A stretch of 64,000 bases of DNA from Mytilisepta virgata (GCA_028015205.1 CM051516.1:50472230-50536229), one strand, 5' to 3'; shown: positions 33,108 through 46,898, counted from the first letter of the stretch. Program-made: numbers and translations. Notes: generated from the sequence alone by a model not told the origin.

Positions 33108-36100
33108 GTAGGTTTGGTGGAAAGGTGTCAACTTTAGAATTTAATTTGCTGTATATAGACCGGCTGTGACCCGTGTAGGGCCTACTTACTAACTTTGTTA
33201 AACAAGTTTTTTAAGTATTGGATATACCCTACCTTTTTGGGATTCTGTGTCCGGAGATATTTTTCTGACTTGGCCGCCCAATAGCTCCGGACACAGAATC
33301 CCAAAAGGGATTATAGATATACCCCTCAGGCTGGGGGTGTTATCCCGACAGATGTGTATTCTATTTATATCACGAAACTCTGAAACCTGAAAATGATAGG
33401 TTTTAATAAATTTGAAGAGGGTCTCTCAGCAATTTCATCTTGTACAAAAGATAAACTATGATAAATGCAGGATATCTGGTTACATTTTATGGCATCATGA
33501 AAAAAAAAAATGATTTACTCTATGGACTAACTTTTTTTTTAATGTGTAATTAATTATGAAGGTGGAAATATGCCAGGCAAAACTTGAATATTGCTCCCCC
33601 CTCAAACCTATTTTCTATCACATCTCATGGACATATAATGTCATTGCTTTGGTGCATTGAATTAAACATAATTATCAGTTCTAACTACTGAATACATGCA
33701 TATACTTTTTGGCCAAATTCAAGGAAACATTGTTCACAATAAATTATGTGACTGACCCTAATATTTTTTTGTCATTTTAAATACATGTAAGCACCTTTAA
33801 CAAAAGTCAGACAGAATACTTTATATAATATATACTTTTTATTAGTAATTTTAAATTATGAAATCTAATTATTGTTTTCCTTTTTGAGTCAATGTCTAAA
33901 AAAAGAGATGTTTCATTAGGTACAGTATGACCATGTATTACAGCTTCTGAAGCAAATAGACAGATATTTAATTTTTATATTGACGGAGTATTAAGATTGA
34001 TAAAGGAAACATTTAAATACATATATCATTTTCTTACATACATGTATGTCAGTGTCAAGTCTGACTTGAAACTTAAAGGTCAAATTCTTTTATTTGTTGA
34101 CTAAGTTGTAATTAAAAATTTTCAATATTTTAGCTTTCACATGCGTGTGTTTCTAAGTTTTATATATACCAATTGTAATTAGATATTTTAATATCTACAA
34201 CATTCCAATGTTTATCTGTAATCCTGCAACTTCTGAAAGAAAACAATTTATGAGGCTCATAGAGGATATTTTTAAGCCAGAACTAGTAAATTACTATATA
34301 TGTATTTTTTTGATACTACATGTAGGTAATTCATGGTTTTTTATTAAATAATAGAGCGTTGTCAGAAACAAGCTGGCTATTTGTTTATTAATGAATTTAG
34401 GAAATGAAATATAATTGTAATGTTCCATACATGTCACAGTTAACATCAGCACATCTGTAAATTCATTATTGAACAGCTTTAAATTCATACGGTTAACAAA
34501 TGTATACATGTAATCTGTTAAAGTATTTGTAAGATTTAAAATACAGATTAGGAGATGAATACATGTAATGTTATCTAAGGTCACAATGGGTATAATTATG
34601 GTATCAGATTATATATATATATATCCTTTCCTGATCTTAGGTAGATACACTTCTGTTACAGTGTCACAATTTAGAAGATATGTATTAGTTTGATAATACT
34701 GGGTTGTTTAAAATAGTAAATAATTGTGGACAGTTTTATTATAAACAAAATACTTAAACTTTAAATCTTTTAATTCCACATATTACACATTTATACAATG
34801 GTTTTAATTTTTAGTTTAATTTTTTTAGCATTAAGCATTATATTAAAGCCTATTTTAGTAGAAGAATCAACCAAAACATACATTAACTGGATAAAATATA
34901 GCAGAATTGTCTACTCCCATATCCCCCCCCCTTACATCCATGGTAAAATGTGGATATTTTGATTAATTCTAATATCACCTGCTTCGAACGCTTCAGTCTA
35001 CATCCATGGTAAAATGCAGATATTTTGATTCAAATGTCACAGAGGTAAGATGGCTTGTTTGTTAACGTCATAGTAAAGTTTGAATACCTCTGCTGCACCA
35101 TATAAAAATGTTGTAGAATCTTTTCTATTAGAATAGAAATAATTCAAGGTGGCTTCAAATTATCCTGATCTTGCTACAGGTAGGCCCTTAATGCCGATAT
35201 ATTCCCTATTGCTCCACTCATGACAAAATATTTGGCATAAAGGGCCTATCCGTGGTAAAATCGGGATATTTTGATCATGATCATGATGATGCCACCTTGG
35301 AATTATTTCTCAAATACACATATATATTATGTGTCTGATCAGGAATACATGTACAATTAAAATACACCTTGAAGCTTGAATAAAATTTTATTATATAATC
35401 TAGAATAGTTACTGAATTTTATTAATACATGTACATATTTTAAACATTCATCATGCCCCTTAGAAATATTGTTAATTCATCGCCCTTTGATTTAATGATT
35501 AATTATATAGTTGTTCAGGTTTAATTTCTAGGTAAAAACTTGTCTGACTAAAATTTCAGTTTCATATACAAAGAGGCATTATACTAAATGATAAATTATT
35601 TTAATAAAATAATGTCAGCTGTATCAGAGGGTTCAATGTATACATCCATTCAACAATAAATTTGTATCATAGGCTGTAAAGAGAGAATTTATAATGAACT
35701 TTTTGCTTTATGGAGGGGAAAATAACACAGTAATGTGATCTTATCATTGATAAGCCAAAGGGTGTAAAACTTATGGTAAAAATATGTACTTCCTAATTTT
35801 TGAATGACTTGAAGTACAAAAATCAAGAGGTATTGCTATTCAAACAATATTTCATTGTAAAATTTAATTTTTTTTTCAAGTATCATACAATGGATTTTCA
35901 GTGTCTTACACATTTTTCTACCAGTATACATTAAAACATATTTTAGTTGTCATGGTTTCCTTTTCACCCACACTGCGGGAATTTGTCAAATATTTCATAT
36001 TTCTCAAGAAAACTTTAATGAATCAGTAAAATCTAATCTCCATTGTAGCAATGATATAAATTTGATATAAATTTACCATATTGACAAAATATTCTTGGAT

Positions 36101-39100
36101 GACACTCCCTAACTTCCCCAAAAACATAAATGGTATCTCCTGTCTGGATTACAATAAATTTTAAGATTGATGCAGTGCCCAGATTTTGCAGGTTGCATGA
36201 TAAGTAATGTAAGAAATATGAATCAAGCTGTTTTGGTGCTTGTATTGTGGAATTTTTAACACATATTTACAACTTAATTTCTACAACATAGAGTATTCAT
36301 ATGACCGTGAAAAAAATATGCTTGCAGAAGCTTAGACTTGCCACAATTCTTTTCCATTTTATAAAGGACCATGTGAGCTGTTGTCATCACTTTGTATCCG
36401 TTCTCCGTCTGTCATTAGACAATTCATCGTCTCCTCTGAAACCAATGGGCCAAATTTAAGCAATCATTGCAGGAATGGTGTATGGACGGGTGTCTATTTT
36501 ACTTAGTCATTTTATTCCAATCATATAAAAAACATGGCCACCAGAGGCAATTCTTGATTCTTCTCTAAAAGTAAAACTAACATGTAAGATCTTTTCAAAC
36601 TTTAAAGGAATGATGATTAATAGACCCTCTACAAATGCTCATCATTTGGTATTGAACAGGTGGCATATATGGCGGCAATGGAAAGCCGGTGTTTATTAAG
36701 CTTCCTCATTTTATTCTGAGAAATGAAAATTCTATGAAAAACATGGCCACAGAGGCAAATTCTTGATTCTGATTGGTCAAATTTTCAAAATTCTTCTCTA
36801 ATACTACTATCCCAAATCTCAGGGGTTTATCCAGGGTTATTCGGAAGGACCCTTTTTGGCCTAATTTGGGAAAAATTTTGGTCAATTGGGAACCAAAATT
36901 AGAGGGGTAAGTTAACATTTTTGGGAATTCTGCATGATTTTGAAATAATTTCCATTGGGAATGGGTCCTTTTATCGGACCCTGCTGAATGGTAGAAAAAT
37001 CCATGAATCTTTTCAAACTTTATAGGAATGATGATAAGGAGACCCTCTACAAATGTTTCTCATTTTGTGTTGATCAGTTGGCATATATGTATCACACAGG
37101 TTTGCATAAAAGACCATAATGGGACATCACTATTTCATCATCTCTTCTGAAACCACTGGGCCGAATTGAACTAAACTTTGCAGGAATGGTTCATGGAAGG
37201 GTGTCTATAAAACGTCCTTATTTTATTCCATACATATTATAGGATGAAAAACTTTGCAGGAATAATTTATTGAAGGTTCTTTATAAAAATTTATTTGGAT
37301 TCGATGAAAAACATGGCCACCATTTGCAATTTTTGATTCTGATTTGTCAAATTTTGAAATTTCCTCTCCTCTAAAACTACTACGCCAAATCTTTTCAGAC
37401 TTTATAGGAATGGTGATTTGGAGATTGTCTACAAATATTCCTCATTCAGTATTGATTCATTCTCCAGATGCACGTTCATGCTCACTCGAGCCTCTAGTTT
37501 GTTAAAAAATGCACTACTACAATCCATACATATTTACAATCAAACGGTGTACATGTAACGATAGTAAATTAGTATGGATAGAGAAGTGCTTTATTTTCAT
37601 AGAAATAATGTAAAAATTAAAATTTACCTAGGGACTTGTAGATAATCTATCTACTTTAGGACAGACAACTGTTTAAAAGTGATTTCAGTTTGTTACATGG
37701 AAGAAAAAATTCTCAAAATTTGCGCTATATTTGGTAGAACTATGTTGTGGGTATCCTTATCTCCCTACATACATTGGAACAAGTCAGCCAAACAAATAGT
37801 GTAATATTAAAGTACTAGAAATTTAATTCAATATCTAAATGTACAGGGTATTTATTTTTACTAATACCACCATAATTTACCAGATGTATTTGTGTTCCAA
37901 ATAACATCATATCTCCTAATTCATTGACAACAACTCTCATCCCTTCTAAGGGTATTTGACTTGATTACCCACTGGGATATTTGATTTATATAAAGGAAAA
38001 TTACTTGCATGAAAAAGGTTCCTTTAGCATAAAATCCCAGTATCCCACCCTTGAAAAGAAAATGATCTAGACTTGCTACAAGACCCTGAATTAATTTATC
38101 TTTTTACATTAAAAATTTTGCTACTTCATAGCAGTCAGTGTTATCCTCTGTTATCAGAACAGACAGCTGCTGATAAAGATGGATAAGATTAATTAATTAA
38201 CAGAGAGGGACTAAAATCCAGTGATGTGAAATTCAAAGGATCAACAAATAAGATGCTGTTAAGTCTGATGCTATATCTGAAAAATAACATACAAAGTATT
38301 CTGATTATATTTTATACCATCAGCTATCTGAAAAGTTGTATATTCAAGATAGAATAATATTTTTACACTGGGGAGGAGGGGGATGTTCATAATATTTTGA
38401 CACTTTGGGCAATAAAACCTTCCAAATATTTTGACTCTTATAGTAAAAAAATGTTCCTATTTGATGACTACATCGTTGTCATCAGTACCTCCCATGATGG
38501 AAGAGTGATGTCATAATAGAAAATCTACTACACTGCAGCTTAAAATATATAATCGACTAAAATACATATATATTATCTGATTACTTCCTACATCTTTCTA
38601 CAAATATCATGATCTATATATAAAATAGTAATTACAGTTTATAAGTAGTTTTACCCTTGGGTGTTTCTTGGTTAAGTACTTTCTTCCTTTTATATATATT
38701 AAGGTACACTTACTACATTAAAGAAATTCATATTTTATTTATCATTTTGAAGGAAATTGAATACAAAAATGAAATAAAGTTTTGTAAGTATTTTTGAAAA
38801 AAAGTATCCCAGATGATTTAAGGAAAAATACTTGAAAATAATGAATATTTAATGTGTTTTGAGAAAAACGAGCCATTTTGTTTAAATTTAGACTAAATGC
38901 AAGGTTGTGTCAAAAGGAAGTCCTGCACCATCATCAATGTTTTCTTTTTAGGATAGTCTGACACATAGAAAAAAAAATCACTGACAGAATCACCTACAGT
39001 TTTGTTAAAATGTCTCTTAGTACATGTACAGTAGTTTTATCTCAAGGTCTAGAACAAATGTGTGGAAATGATCCTGGCAAGTATACACACTCAGAAATTC

Positions 39101-41925
39101 ATGAATTCCCTTTAAAGAACAAAAATGCAAATGGCCTTGATAGGGTTTGAAAATACGTTATATCTAGACAAGTTTACTTTTCCAAAATATTTACTCCCTT
39201 GGTACTGGAATGGAGAGGTACAACAATAATATTGCAAAGAATTTTAGGCTAGTAAATAAAACCGTATGATAATAAATTATCAGTATCTGTTGTCTGTCCG
39301 ACTTAAAATTTATAATTTACTGGATATTCAAGGTGATGTCGTTACCAACTTTTATTCTGAAAAGAAGTCAAAATTTTAGAACTTGCCTTGAAGCCCAAAA
39401 ATCTGGACTCCTGCCCATGTTGGACTAGGAGTAGGTTCACTGTTATTTGAAGCTTTCATTTGTAAAAATTCACATATTGTAGCAGGAACTCAAGAAGTTC
39501 ACAGAGCTAAAGAATATAATGATATTTACTTAAAATGATGGCAAATGATTATTATAATTTTCATCTCTTTGCAACTTCTGATAGATTCTTAAAAATCAAG
39601 GGTGATAACTCTTGCAAAATGATTAAATTTAGAATTATATTGGAAATGCAAAATGTAACAACCTATCTCAGGGTAGAACTTTTCATTCATGCAGGTCTAT
39701 TTAAGTTTCATTTTTATGTTATGAATTATTAATATATTACTGAAACTAGTGTATTTTGAATACTGGTTTGCATGTTTCTATACCAAATACTCAATTCAAA
39801 ACAGTTGTATCTATAAAATTAAAGGAATTTTAAAAATTTTACTGGTATAACATACACTTCGGTACCCGCTGAAAAAGACAATTTGGTACTGGTACATTTC
39901 GGTACTGAGACATTTCAGAACTAGAAAAAAAATTATTGTTGACAATTGTTTATTGTTTGTATACATTTTTTCCCAATAAATGCATCACTCTCACTTGGTG
40001 AGTGAAGGGAAGATGTATAGGTACATGTATGCATGATATAGTTTAAAATAATCAATTTAATTTTCATTTTAGATTAATAGATCTTTTGATGTCGAAGAAG
40101 GGAAGAAATGTTTGAAGTGGATTGCTGCAACGTCAGGGGAGACAATTGAAACTAATGGAATTGAAGAACGTGAAAAATTGATGACATTTTTCCATTCAGT
40201 ACTCAAAGATGGAATGATTCTATGCAAGTTCGTAGAATAACTTACTTGTATTTTAAGAGCAAAATATTACAAAGGAGACAACCTTGCAAAGATATTGATT
40301 TACAAAATGTATAATTTTACAAAGCTGTACAATTATATACAGATATACATGTATATATATATATATATATATTTTAGGTATATCTGAAAATACAGGTCAA
40401 AACAGAACCTCGGTTGCATGACCGTGAATAATTAATAAAATTGATAATATTTACACCTACAATTTTAGAGACATTACACTTTAAATTCTTTATAGAACTA
40501 TTTATTACATGTACATGAATCGTTCTTGACTGTCTGTTTTCAAATGACTCGTATTCTGCCATATTTCTTTATCAATATACAAACCCTGAATAATTTCAGA
40601 CTTTTTCAGGAAACTTAGTAACTTATGCAAAGAAGTTTTGTGTAAATGTGTTAAAATTAAGTAGATTTGACATGTGATTTGATGTGTATATTTATGCCAA
40701 AAAAAATTGACCAGATGGATATTACAGTAGTTAAAATTAACATTGTTTGCCAGTTACTTTTTTGCATTATTTTAATTTTCTAATTGAATGTTTGCAGTAA
40801 AAATATAATTTCTAAACTTACAGAACATACATGTAAAATATGGTTATATTGAAGAAAATTTGATTGAAGTCTTAATTAAGATAACTTTTTTAAAGCTGTT
40901 TTAGACTAGTAAAATTCATTGTAAAGTTGTGAAAGCCACATACATGTAGAAACAGTGAAAAGTTTGGTTCTTGAATACATGTATATATGCTTTGATAATT
41001 GATTATATTATATGGTAGAATGGACCTATGTTTGATAATAAAAATACTATTACTGTATTAGCTATTTTTTACCAGGTAATTGATTTTGTTGTGTAATTTA
41101 CTTAAATGCCAAACAATTTCCACTGTTACTATGTATTTCAGGTTAATTGATGCCCTTTTATTACCTCAAGACAAGATAGACTTCAATACAAAGTCTTTCC
41201 AGGAGACCAAGCTACCAGCCTTCCTGTCAGCAAGGGAGAGAGAACGTATAGGCATATTCCTGAATAAGGCTAAAGATTATGGTGTTTCTGAAGCTAATAT
41301 TTTCCAAACTGACAATTTATATGAAAAAACCAATTTAGTCCAAGTTTGTAATACAATTAGGGCTTTAGGTGTGGAGGTAAGTCATATAAGGGTTCTTCAA
41401 ATGAACAAAAAATAGAAAGAAAATTTATTTTGGTAAGATTCTGACACGTTGACAAAAATTCATTACAACTGCTGGAAACAAAATGTGGTGTAAAATATTT
41501 TACTGTAATTTTTAAAAAGCATCTGAGATATTCACGCAGAACCACTTGCAGTTTGAAAAAGATACACAGTTGGTATAAATAGAAGATGGATAAGGCTAAA
41601 TAGATATAAAAAAATCTCCTCATGTTTCATTGTATAGTTTCATACTCTATGGGTGAGCATGTGATATCATTGAAGACATTAATTTTGCATTTTTGAAAAA
41701 TTTAATAATTTGTTAATTTCTAAATTACTGAAATTTCAGGCTCAGTCAAAACCAGGATACAGTGGTGAAATGGTCTGGCCAAAAAAAGTAGAAGAAAACA
41801 GACGGACTTTTACAGAGGACCAGTTGAAGGCAGGGCAGCACATCATTAGTTTACAGTATGGAACAAATAAAGGTGCAAGTCAGGCAGGAATGAACTTTGG
41901 GAAGCAAAGAAAAATTCTTGACTAA
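33054..41925 (+). CDS. TAGLN-like: Transgelin-like actin-binding protein, gene 2 (four coding exons)
   Basis: Four exons join in frame to 209 residues: MATYRATKSGLARESQEK, then a CH domain at about residues 25-148 (CLKWIAATSGE, FHSVLKDGMILC, LIDALLLPQDK, FLNKAKDYGVSEANIF, DNLYEKTNL). The calponin-like repeat TFTEDQLKAGQHIISLQYGT and [15 protein letters not shown] follows. Expected role is F-actin binding in muscle or motile cells. Intron phases 0, 2, 0 match genes 1 and 3. The CH domain departs from its neighbours: it lacks the usual GGxFxxMENI block, carrying SARERERIG instead, and ends GVE rather than GR(K/T). Intron 1 is about 7 kb and carries a Helentron-like copy. A candidate poly(A) signal AATAAA lies at 42673-42678. 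The reading frame is intact, so it appears functional. Confidence 0.93.
33220..33324. repeat. Foldback with 22-bp perfect core arms
   Basis: TTTTGGGATTCTGTGTCCGG (33235-33254) and its inverse at 33287-33306, with two more paired bases each side of the loop. GATATACCC / GGGTATATC-like flanks extend it. Located just inside intron 1 of gene 2. Confidence 0.87.
33325..35130. other. Intron 1 of gene 2, first part
   Basis: AT-rich with a (TA)n run near 34606-34624 and a diverged direct repeat CATCCATGGTAAAATG at about 34936 and 35001 that echoes the foldback downstream. No exon supported. Confidence 0.55.
35136..35309. repeat. Foldback repeat, about 174 bp
   Basis: GAAATAATTCAAGGTGGC pairs with GCCACCTTGGAATTATTTC; inside, GTAGGCCCTTAATGCC pairs with GGCATAAAGGGCCTATC. 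MITE-like structure in intron 1 of gene 2. Confidence 0.82.
35310..36356. other. Intron 1 of gene 2, middle part
   Basis: AT-rich, with nothing recognisable. Confidence 0.55.
36357..37497 (+). mobile_element. Helentron-like element, family 1, copy A (old, in intron 1 of gene 2)
   Basis: The 5' end is degraded but retains ACCATGTGAGCTGTTG. The 3' end is GCTCACTCGAGCCTCTAG then TT, with the GCTC/GAGC hairpin and CTAG terminus of the family. The interior has diverged repeats around AACATGGCCACC, GGAATG and GACCCTCTACAAAT. A second element is inserted at about 36817-37007. Confidence 0.65.
36817..37007. mobile_element. Small element nested in Helentron-like copy A
   Basis: The segment from CAGGGGTTTATCCAGGGTTA to GGTAGAAAAATCCATG interrupts a block intact in sister repeats (CCAAATCTTTTCAGAC). 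AATCT is duplicated on both sides. Weak terminal inverse similarity (GGGTTTATCC / GGATTTTTC) and internal GGACCC motifs suggest a hAT-like MITE, but the superfamily is uncertain. Confidence 0.5.
37498..40072. other. Intron 1 of gene 2, last part
   Basis: AT-rich with no supported exon or element. A stretch near 39860-39930 repeats GGTACTG/CGGTAC motifs. Confidence 0.5.
40073..40227 (+). CDS. TAGLN-like: Transgelin-like gene 2, coding exon 2 (CH domain start)
   Basis: Encodes INRSFDVEEGKKCLKWIAAT through FHSVLKDGMILC. Acceptor TTTTAG, donor AA/GTTCGT (weak but correct phase 2, as in the paralogues). Confidence 0.93.
41142..41376 (+). CDS. TAGLN-like: Transgelin-like gene 2, coding exon 3 (CH domain)
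   Basis: Encodes LIDALLLPQDKIDFNTKSF, FLNKAKDYGVSEANIFQTDN and LYEKTNLVQVCNTIRALGVE. Acceptor TTTCAG, donor GAG/GTAAGT, phase 0. Confidence 0.95.
41740..41925 (+). CDS. TAGLN-like: Transgelin-like gene 2, coding exon 4 (calponin-like repeat)
   Basis: Encodes AQSKPGYSGEMVWPKKVEEN, RTFTEDQLKAGQHIISLQYG and [20 protein letters not shown], then TAA. Acceptor AATTTCAG. Confidence 0.96.
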   Translation, partial: AQSKPGYSGEMVWPKKVEENRRTFTEDQLKAGQHIISLQYGTNKGASQAGMNFGKQRKILD

Positions 41926-44601
41926 AGTGATTATTTTTACATTGAAAAGCCATATACTAGTCAAAATATATGTGTGTGAGAGGGAGTATTATAAATATGC
42001 ATGTGTTGATTTTTGTTATTTAAATAACATGGAAATATGAATACATTTATTTTTCTGTTACACTTTTTCAGTGATTTTGATATATTTTAATGACTTTGAG
42101 TATATTAAAAAAGACTATTTAGGGAGTATTTTATTCATAGAAAAATGGTTGACAGCTAAAATAGCAACAATGAGAATGTTAAGAGTATTTATGTCAAAAT
42201 TATGCATCTGATATTATTGTATGCCATGTCTTACTAAAGCTATCATATGTCTCAGTGTTTGTTTGGAAGGTTGAATCAAGCGAGCTAACATACAAAATGG
42301 ATGGTTGTTGAGTCTGTCTGAAGGTTGTATATTTGTGTACTTTCATTTTAATATGAAGTTTTTAGTTGGTTGAACAATATTAACATGTTTATAAATTCAC
42401 ATGAAGATTGTATTTGTTGTAATTATTCATTTTGCATTTAAGATTTTTTCCAATTAATGTCTTAATATGATTTATTTCTATTTTGTAATCCCTGGGTGAT
42501 TCTCTTGACTACAGGGTTTTCTTTGATATTTTTTTTCTGCTACATCTCACTAAATGTAATTTTGAGTTATTTCCCTTTGACTGCAAATGACGTGAAAATT
42601 GTGACCCTGTTACATAAAAAATATAATTGTTATTGAATGTTATTTAGTGTGTATACTTAGAGCTGAATGACAAATAAACATTTTATGATATCAATTAACA
42701 TGCACTTTATGTGAGACATTTGTCATTATATGACTCATCAGTAGTGCTAATGATCAGAATTGTTAAAAACTGAAAAATTACCTACAATATTTCAGATTAG
42801 GTTTAAATCGAGGTAATGTGACCGTAAAATTTTTATACGCCACTAATTAGAATGAAAAATTGCTAAAGTCTACACATACTGTCAGTTTATAATGTACTTA
42901 TATAATCTGTTTTATGTATATTCAACAACATATTTTACAGCATTTACTATTTTGACATCAGCTTCTATAAAAAAAATTTCAGTTCAGTCGTTAGGGGACC
43001 AATTAATATAATTATATTTTCTGTTAGTATTATTCCATTCAGTTATGAACTTGAATTGCATTTACAGTAGAAATTTGTTGGCTAGGGCTCCAAGGTACTG
43101 TTTCAATCTTATCCAGGTTATTGATAGTTTGAGTTTCTGAAGTTTGTTCAAGTGTGAAAAATTGCCAGTGCCATACCATGATTTATAATTTATAATTCAA
43201 AATTTAAACAGGATAATCACTTTATTACATTGAACTATTGTATAATACAATTGCTAACATGCTAGTCTGTCTAATAATTGAGTTAAAGTTTTCCATGGAT
43301 AAATACACAATTTTTCATTTTCAGGACCAAAAAGTTTGTTCGACTTTTCGGGAAATCAGTGTTTGAGAAAACAGGACTTTTATAACATAAATATAAAGGG
43401 AACATTGACAGGATTTTTAAATGGTTTGAGTTTGCAGTATTATTCATTGACAAAGATATTAAATGCTCAAGTTTATAATTTTCATATTTTACAGATTTTC
43501 TGATTTTTATATGCTTACAAGATGATATTAATAACTAATATGCAATGATTTTATTGTTTTTGTGGCAACTTATTTGCATCGCATTTATATAAACAGTTAC
43601 ATAATCACTGTGTGAAGACAATCGTATGTTGTAATATTTACTTTTCCTTACACTAATCAGTTTTTAGTTGCGTCAAAACAAATTTTTCAGTGACATTAAT
43701 TTTTAGTTCTCCATATATCCTAAATAACTGAATAAAAACTACTGTATTCCCAGTGAAATTTTCAGGTTATGTCATTGACAATGTAAATTATGATAAAAAA
43801 GATAATTTTCTGTTGTGGTGTAAGTAGAAAATTCTATATTCCTGCTGTTTTAATTGACAAATCTCCCTGATAGGGATAGCAAAATAAACAGTATATGGAT
43901 GATGTCATGTGATTCACCACATCATACTGTGTGTTTTTGACATCTGGATAAAAAACAAAGGTCAATTTGTGTGGTCTCAAATTTTTATCCAGTTTCTATG
44001 TTTTGTGTAACATTGAAATGTCATATGATTGTTAAAATGTACTCATTCAAGTGTGTACTTGTTAGAGAGAAACAGTTTAAATATTTTAATTTAAAAATTG
44101 CAATAATTTTTCTACTTAAGAATATATATTAAGTTTTAAATAAATGAAACATGAAACAGTTTTTTGTTTTAAATGACACAATGAAATCCATTACAATATT
44201 GTTAGGTTGTATCTGTGTTATTTGTTTATTATATATATGTTATAAAGATTTTTTCCTTAATTGGGACCAGTGATTTACAATACAAATATTTCCTGCCTTT
44301 TGATGTTTTATTGTTGATATCCTTACAGCCTCATTGAAAGTTATTTCCACAATGATATTATATTTAGTTTAAGTAGGACAAAGCTTTTAAGTGTGTAAAC
44401 ATATAGTATAGCTTTTAAATTTTATTAGTGATGTTTTTTTAGCAAGCTTAAACTGTGTACACACATAACAATATATATATAAAAACATAGTTATTTTTTT
44501 CAGTATTATGTGTTCATTAGTTTGTAATATTGAATGATAATTTTTTTAGTTCATTTTTTATGAAATATAATGTTGACTCTGATTTTTCTTATTTTCATTT
44601 T
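41926..44601 (+). other. 3' UTR and flank of gene 2
   Basis: AT-rich with AATAAA at 42673-42678 and further AATAAA-like signals near 43732, 43884 and 44143, so several polyadenylation sites are possible. No coding potential or known repeat recognised. Confidence 0.5.
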
Positions 44602-45250
44602 TAGCTCAATGGGCCATGTGAGCTATTGCTATCACTTGGTGTCTGTCATCATCAAGTTTCCTTCATAGATCTTCTCTGATACCACCTGGCCAATTGGCAA
44701 AACTTGGCAGCAATGGTACTTAGGTTGTCCTCTTTGAGAAATTTATCTGATGACCCCGCCCACCATCCAAGATGGCCGCCAGAGTTGAAAGTAGTTTAGC
44801 ATAAGACCCTATGGGAAATTTACTTATTTATGTAAAGATCTTGTCTGAAACCACTTGCCATTTGGAACAAACAGAAATAGTCCTTAGGTGGTCCCCTTTC
44901 AGAAATTGATCCAATGATCCTGCCGCCATACAAGATGGCCCCTCGGAGCCAAACATAGTTTAGAATAGGACTCGATGGAAAATTTACTTAAAGATCTTCT
45001 TGTCTAAAACCAAAGGGCCAATTGAAACAGAAGTTGGCAGCAATAGTCCTTAGGTGGTCCTCTTTCAGAATTATATCTGATGACCACACCCACCATCCAT
45101 GATGTCCGTCAGAACCAAACATATTTTAAAATAGGAACTTTTGGATCTTGTTTGAAACCAATGAGGAAATTGAAACAAGATGGACATTGTCAAACAGTTT
45201 ATTCGGCAAAGATTTCCAGGTGAGCCATACAGGCTCCAAGGAGCCTCTAG
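44602..45250 (+). mobile_element. Helentron-like element, family 1, copy B
   Basis: Starts TAGCTCAATGGGCCATGTGA, a 5' palindrome AGCTCA...TGAGCT. Ends GGTGAGCCATACAGGCTCCAAGGAGCC TCTAG before TT. The subterminal GGTGAGC inverts the 5' GCTCA, and GGCTCC/GGAGCC forms the 3' hairpin. The interior holds about three diverged units with CCAAGATGGCCGCC and GGTCCT. Non-autonomous. Confidence 0.72.
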
Positions 45251-45252
45251 TT

Positions 45253-45595
45253 CTTTCATCTGGACCCATATGAGTTATTGCTATCACTTGTCGTTTAACT
45301 CTACGTCTGTGAACTATATTTTAATCTTTTCCTAGAAACCACTGATGCAGTTTGGACCAAACTTAGTAGCAGCAGTCATTAGATGGTCCTTATTTAAGAA
45401 TTGAATGCTTAATTTTTGTAGTGTTCATCACTATGAAGTTTTCATTTGTATGAAGTGCGGAAGCAGTGGAAAATTCACCCAAAGATCTGGTCTGAAACAA
45501 CTAAGCCATCCAAAGTTGCCCTGTTTCAAAAGTGTATCCTATTACCGAGACCACCAACCCAGATGGCCATCACAGCAGTACTTAGATTAGGTTGG
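45253..45595 (+). mobile_element. Helentron-like element, family 1, copy C (3'-truncated, abutting copy B)
   Basis: Begins with a diverged GGACCCATATGAGTTATTGC immediately after copy B and continues with family-type text (ATCTTTTCCTAGAAACCACT, AGATGGCCATCACAG), then loses similarity. Tail-to-head placement with copy B suggests tandem insertion at one T-rich site. Confidence 0.55.
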
Positions 45596-46898
45596 TCCAT
45601 GCTGTAATTTTTAGTATGTACTCAATCAATAAATATACGAACATCATTTAATGGCTTTACAGGAAACCAAGCTTAATTTAATTAACATTTACTTCACAAA
45701 TCCGACTTACTACTAGGCCAAAATTATAGCAGATTTGAATTTGAATGGGGGGGGGGGATTACACCCAATATAGCATACTAAATGCAACTGGTCAGTCTTG
45801 AGATGGTTCAAACATTTGTTATCACACTACCTATTCAAATGTAGATGGAAAAAAAACCAACAATTTTTTTTTATCTATTATACAAAACAAAAGATGAATG
45901 CAGGCCGAGGATAACTTCCTCAATCTGTCACAAATGAAAAATAGTGTAAATCCCATGAATTATGCACGACAAAGACACAACATTACTGGCATAATCGTAT
46001 CATATAATGCTATTATGAATATGAATGCTTCATAGTATTATATCACCAGCGTCGTGAGTTTCCGCTTGAAAGCCATGTTAAAAATTTGTGCTGGTTTATT
46101 TTAGACTATTTGTTACATATTGTATTAATTTTGATTCCAGAGAGAATTCCAACGACTGGAGCTCAGTTAGTGCCCGTATACCAGTAAATAATTTTTACGG
46201 CAAAATGCCCTTACCTGATTTCTTATGGGTTTTTTCCATTTCGACAATACTTTATCAGGAGTTTTTACAAAATTTCAATATGATGTTGAACAATATGGGA
46301 CTTTAAAGCTTTTCCATTTTTGGTATTAATGAATGACATATATTTGGGGAAAGAGTCTGAAATCACAGATTTTGATAATTTACAATATCTTTAGTTTTTA
46401 GCTGATTTTACCGAACGACAGTATTTTGATAAACAAAATGATATTGATGCCTATTCATTTAGGTGTCAATCAATGACATATTTTGGGAAAAACTTGATTT
46501 TTAACTAAAAATTAATAGATTTTGTGAATTGACAATATCTTTAGTTTGCTTTAGCTGATTTCTACAACAATTCATATTGGTGTCAATAGACGGCATTGTT
46601 TGAGTGAAGATGATTATTTTTTTTCTTTAAAAAAATCACAGATTATGGTAATTTACTTTACAAACCTAGATCTTGGAATACCCTTTGATCAGTTGAATTT
46701 AAGAGATTGCAATTCCATCCTTGGTAAATATCCTGGGAGACTGCCAGACCTTTATTTTCTGGGAAAAGTACCCAGCAACCATATGCATGTATTAAAGTAT
46801 TCACCTGTAGAAATGAAATTGCTAGGAACAATTCAATTTGGAGCATTACAATTCCAACTTTGGTAAATTTCCTGGAAGATTCTAAGATCTTTCATTTT
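45596..46898. other. Gene-free stretch between Helentron-like copies
   Basis: AT-rich, with a G-run near 45747. A diverged duplication of TTTAGTTTTAGCTGATTTTACC-like sequence occurs between about 46310 and 46580. No gene supported. Confidence 0.5.
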
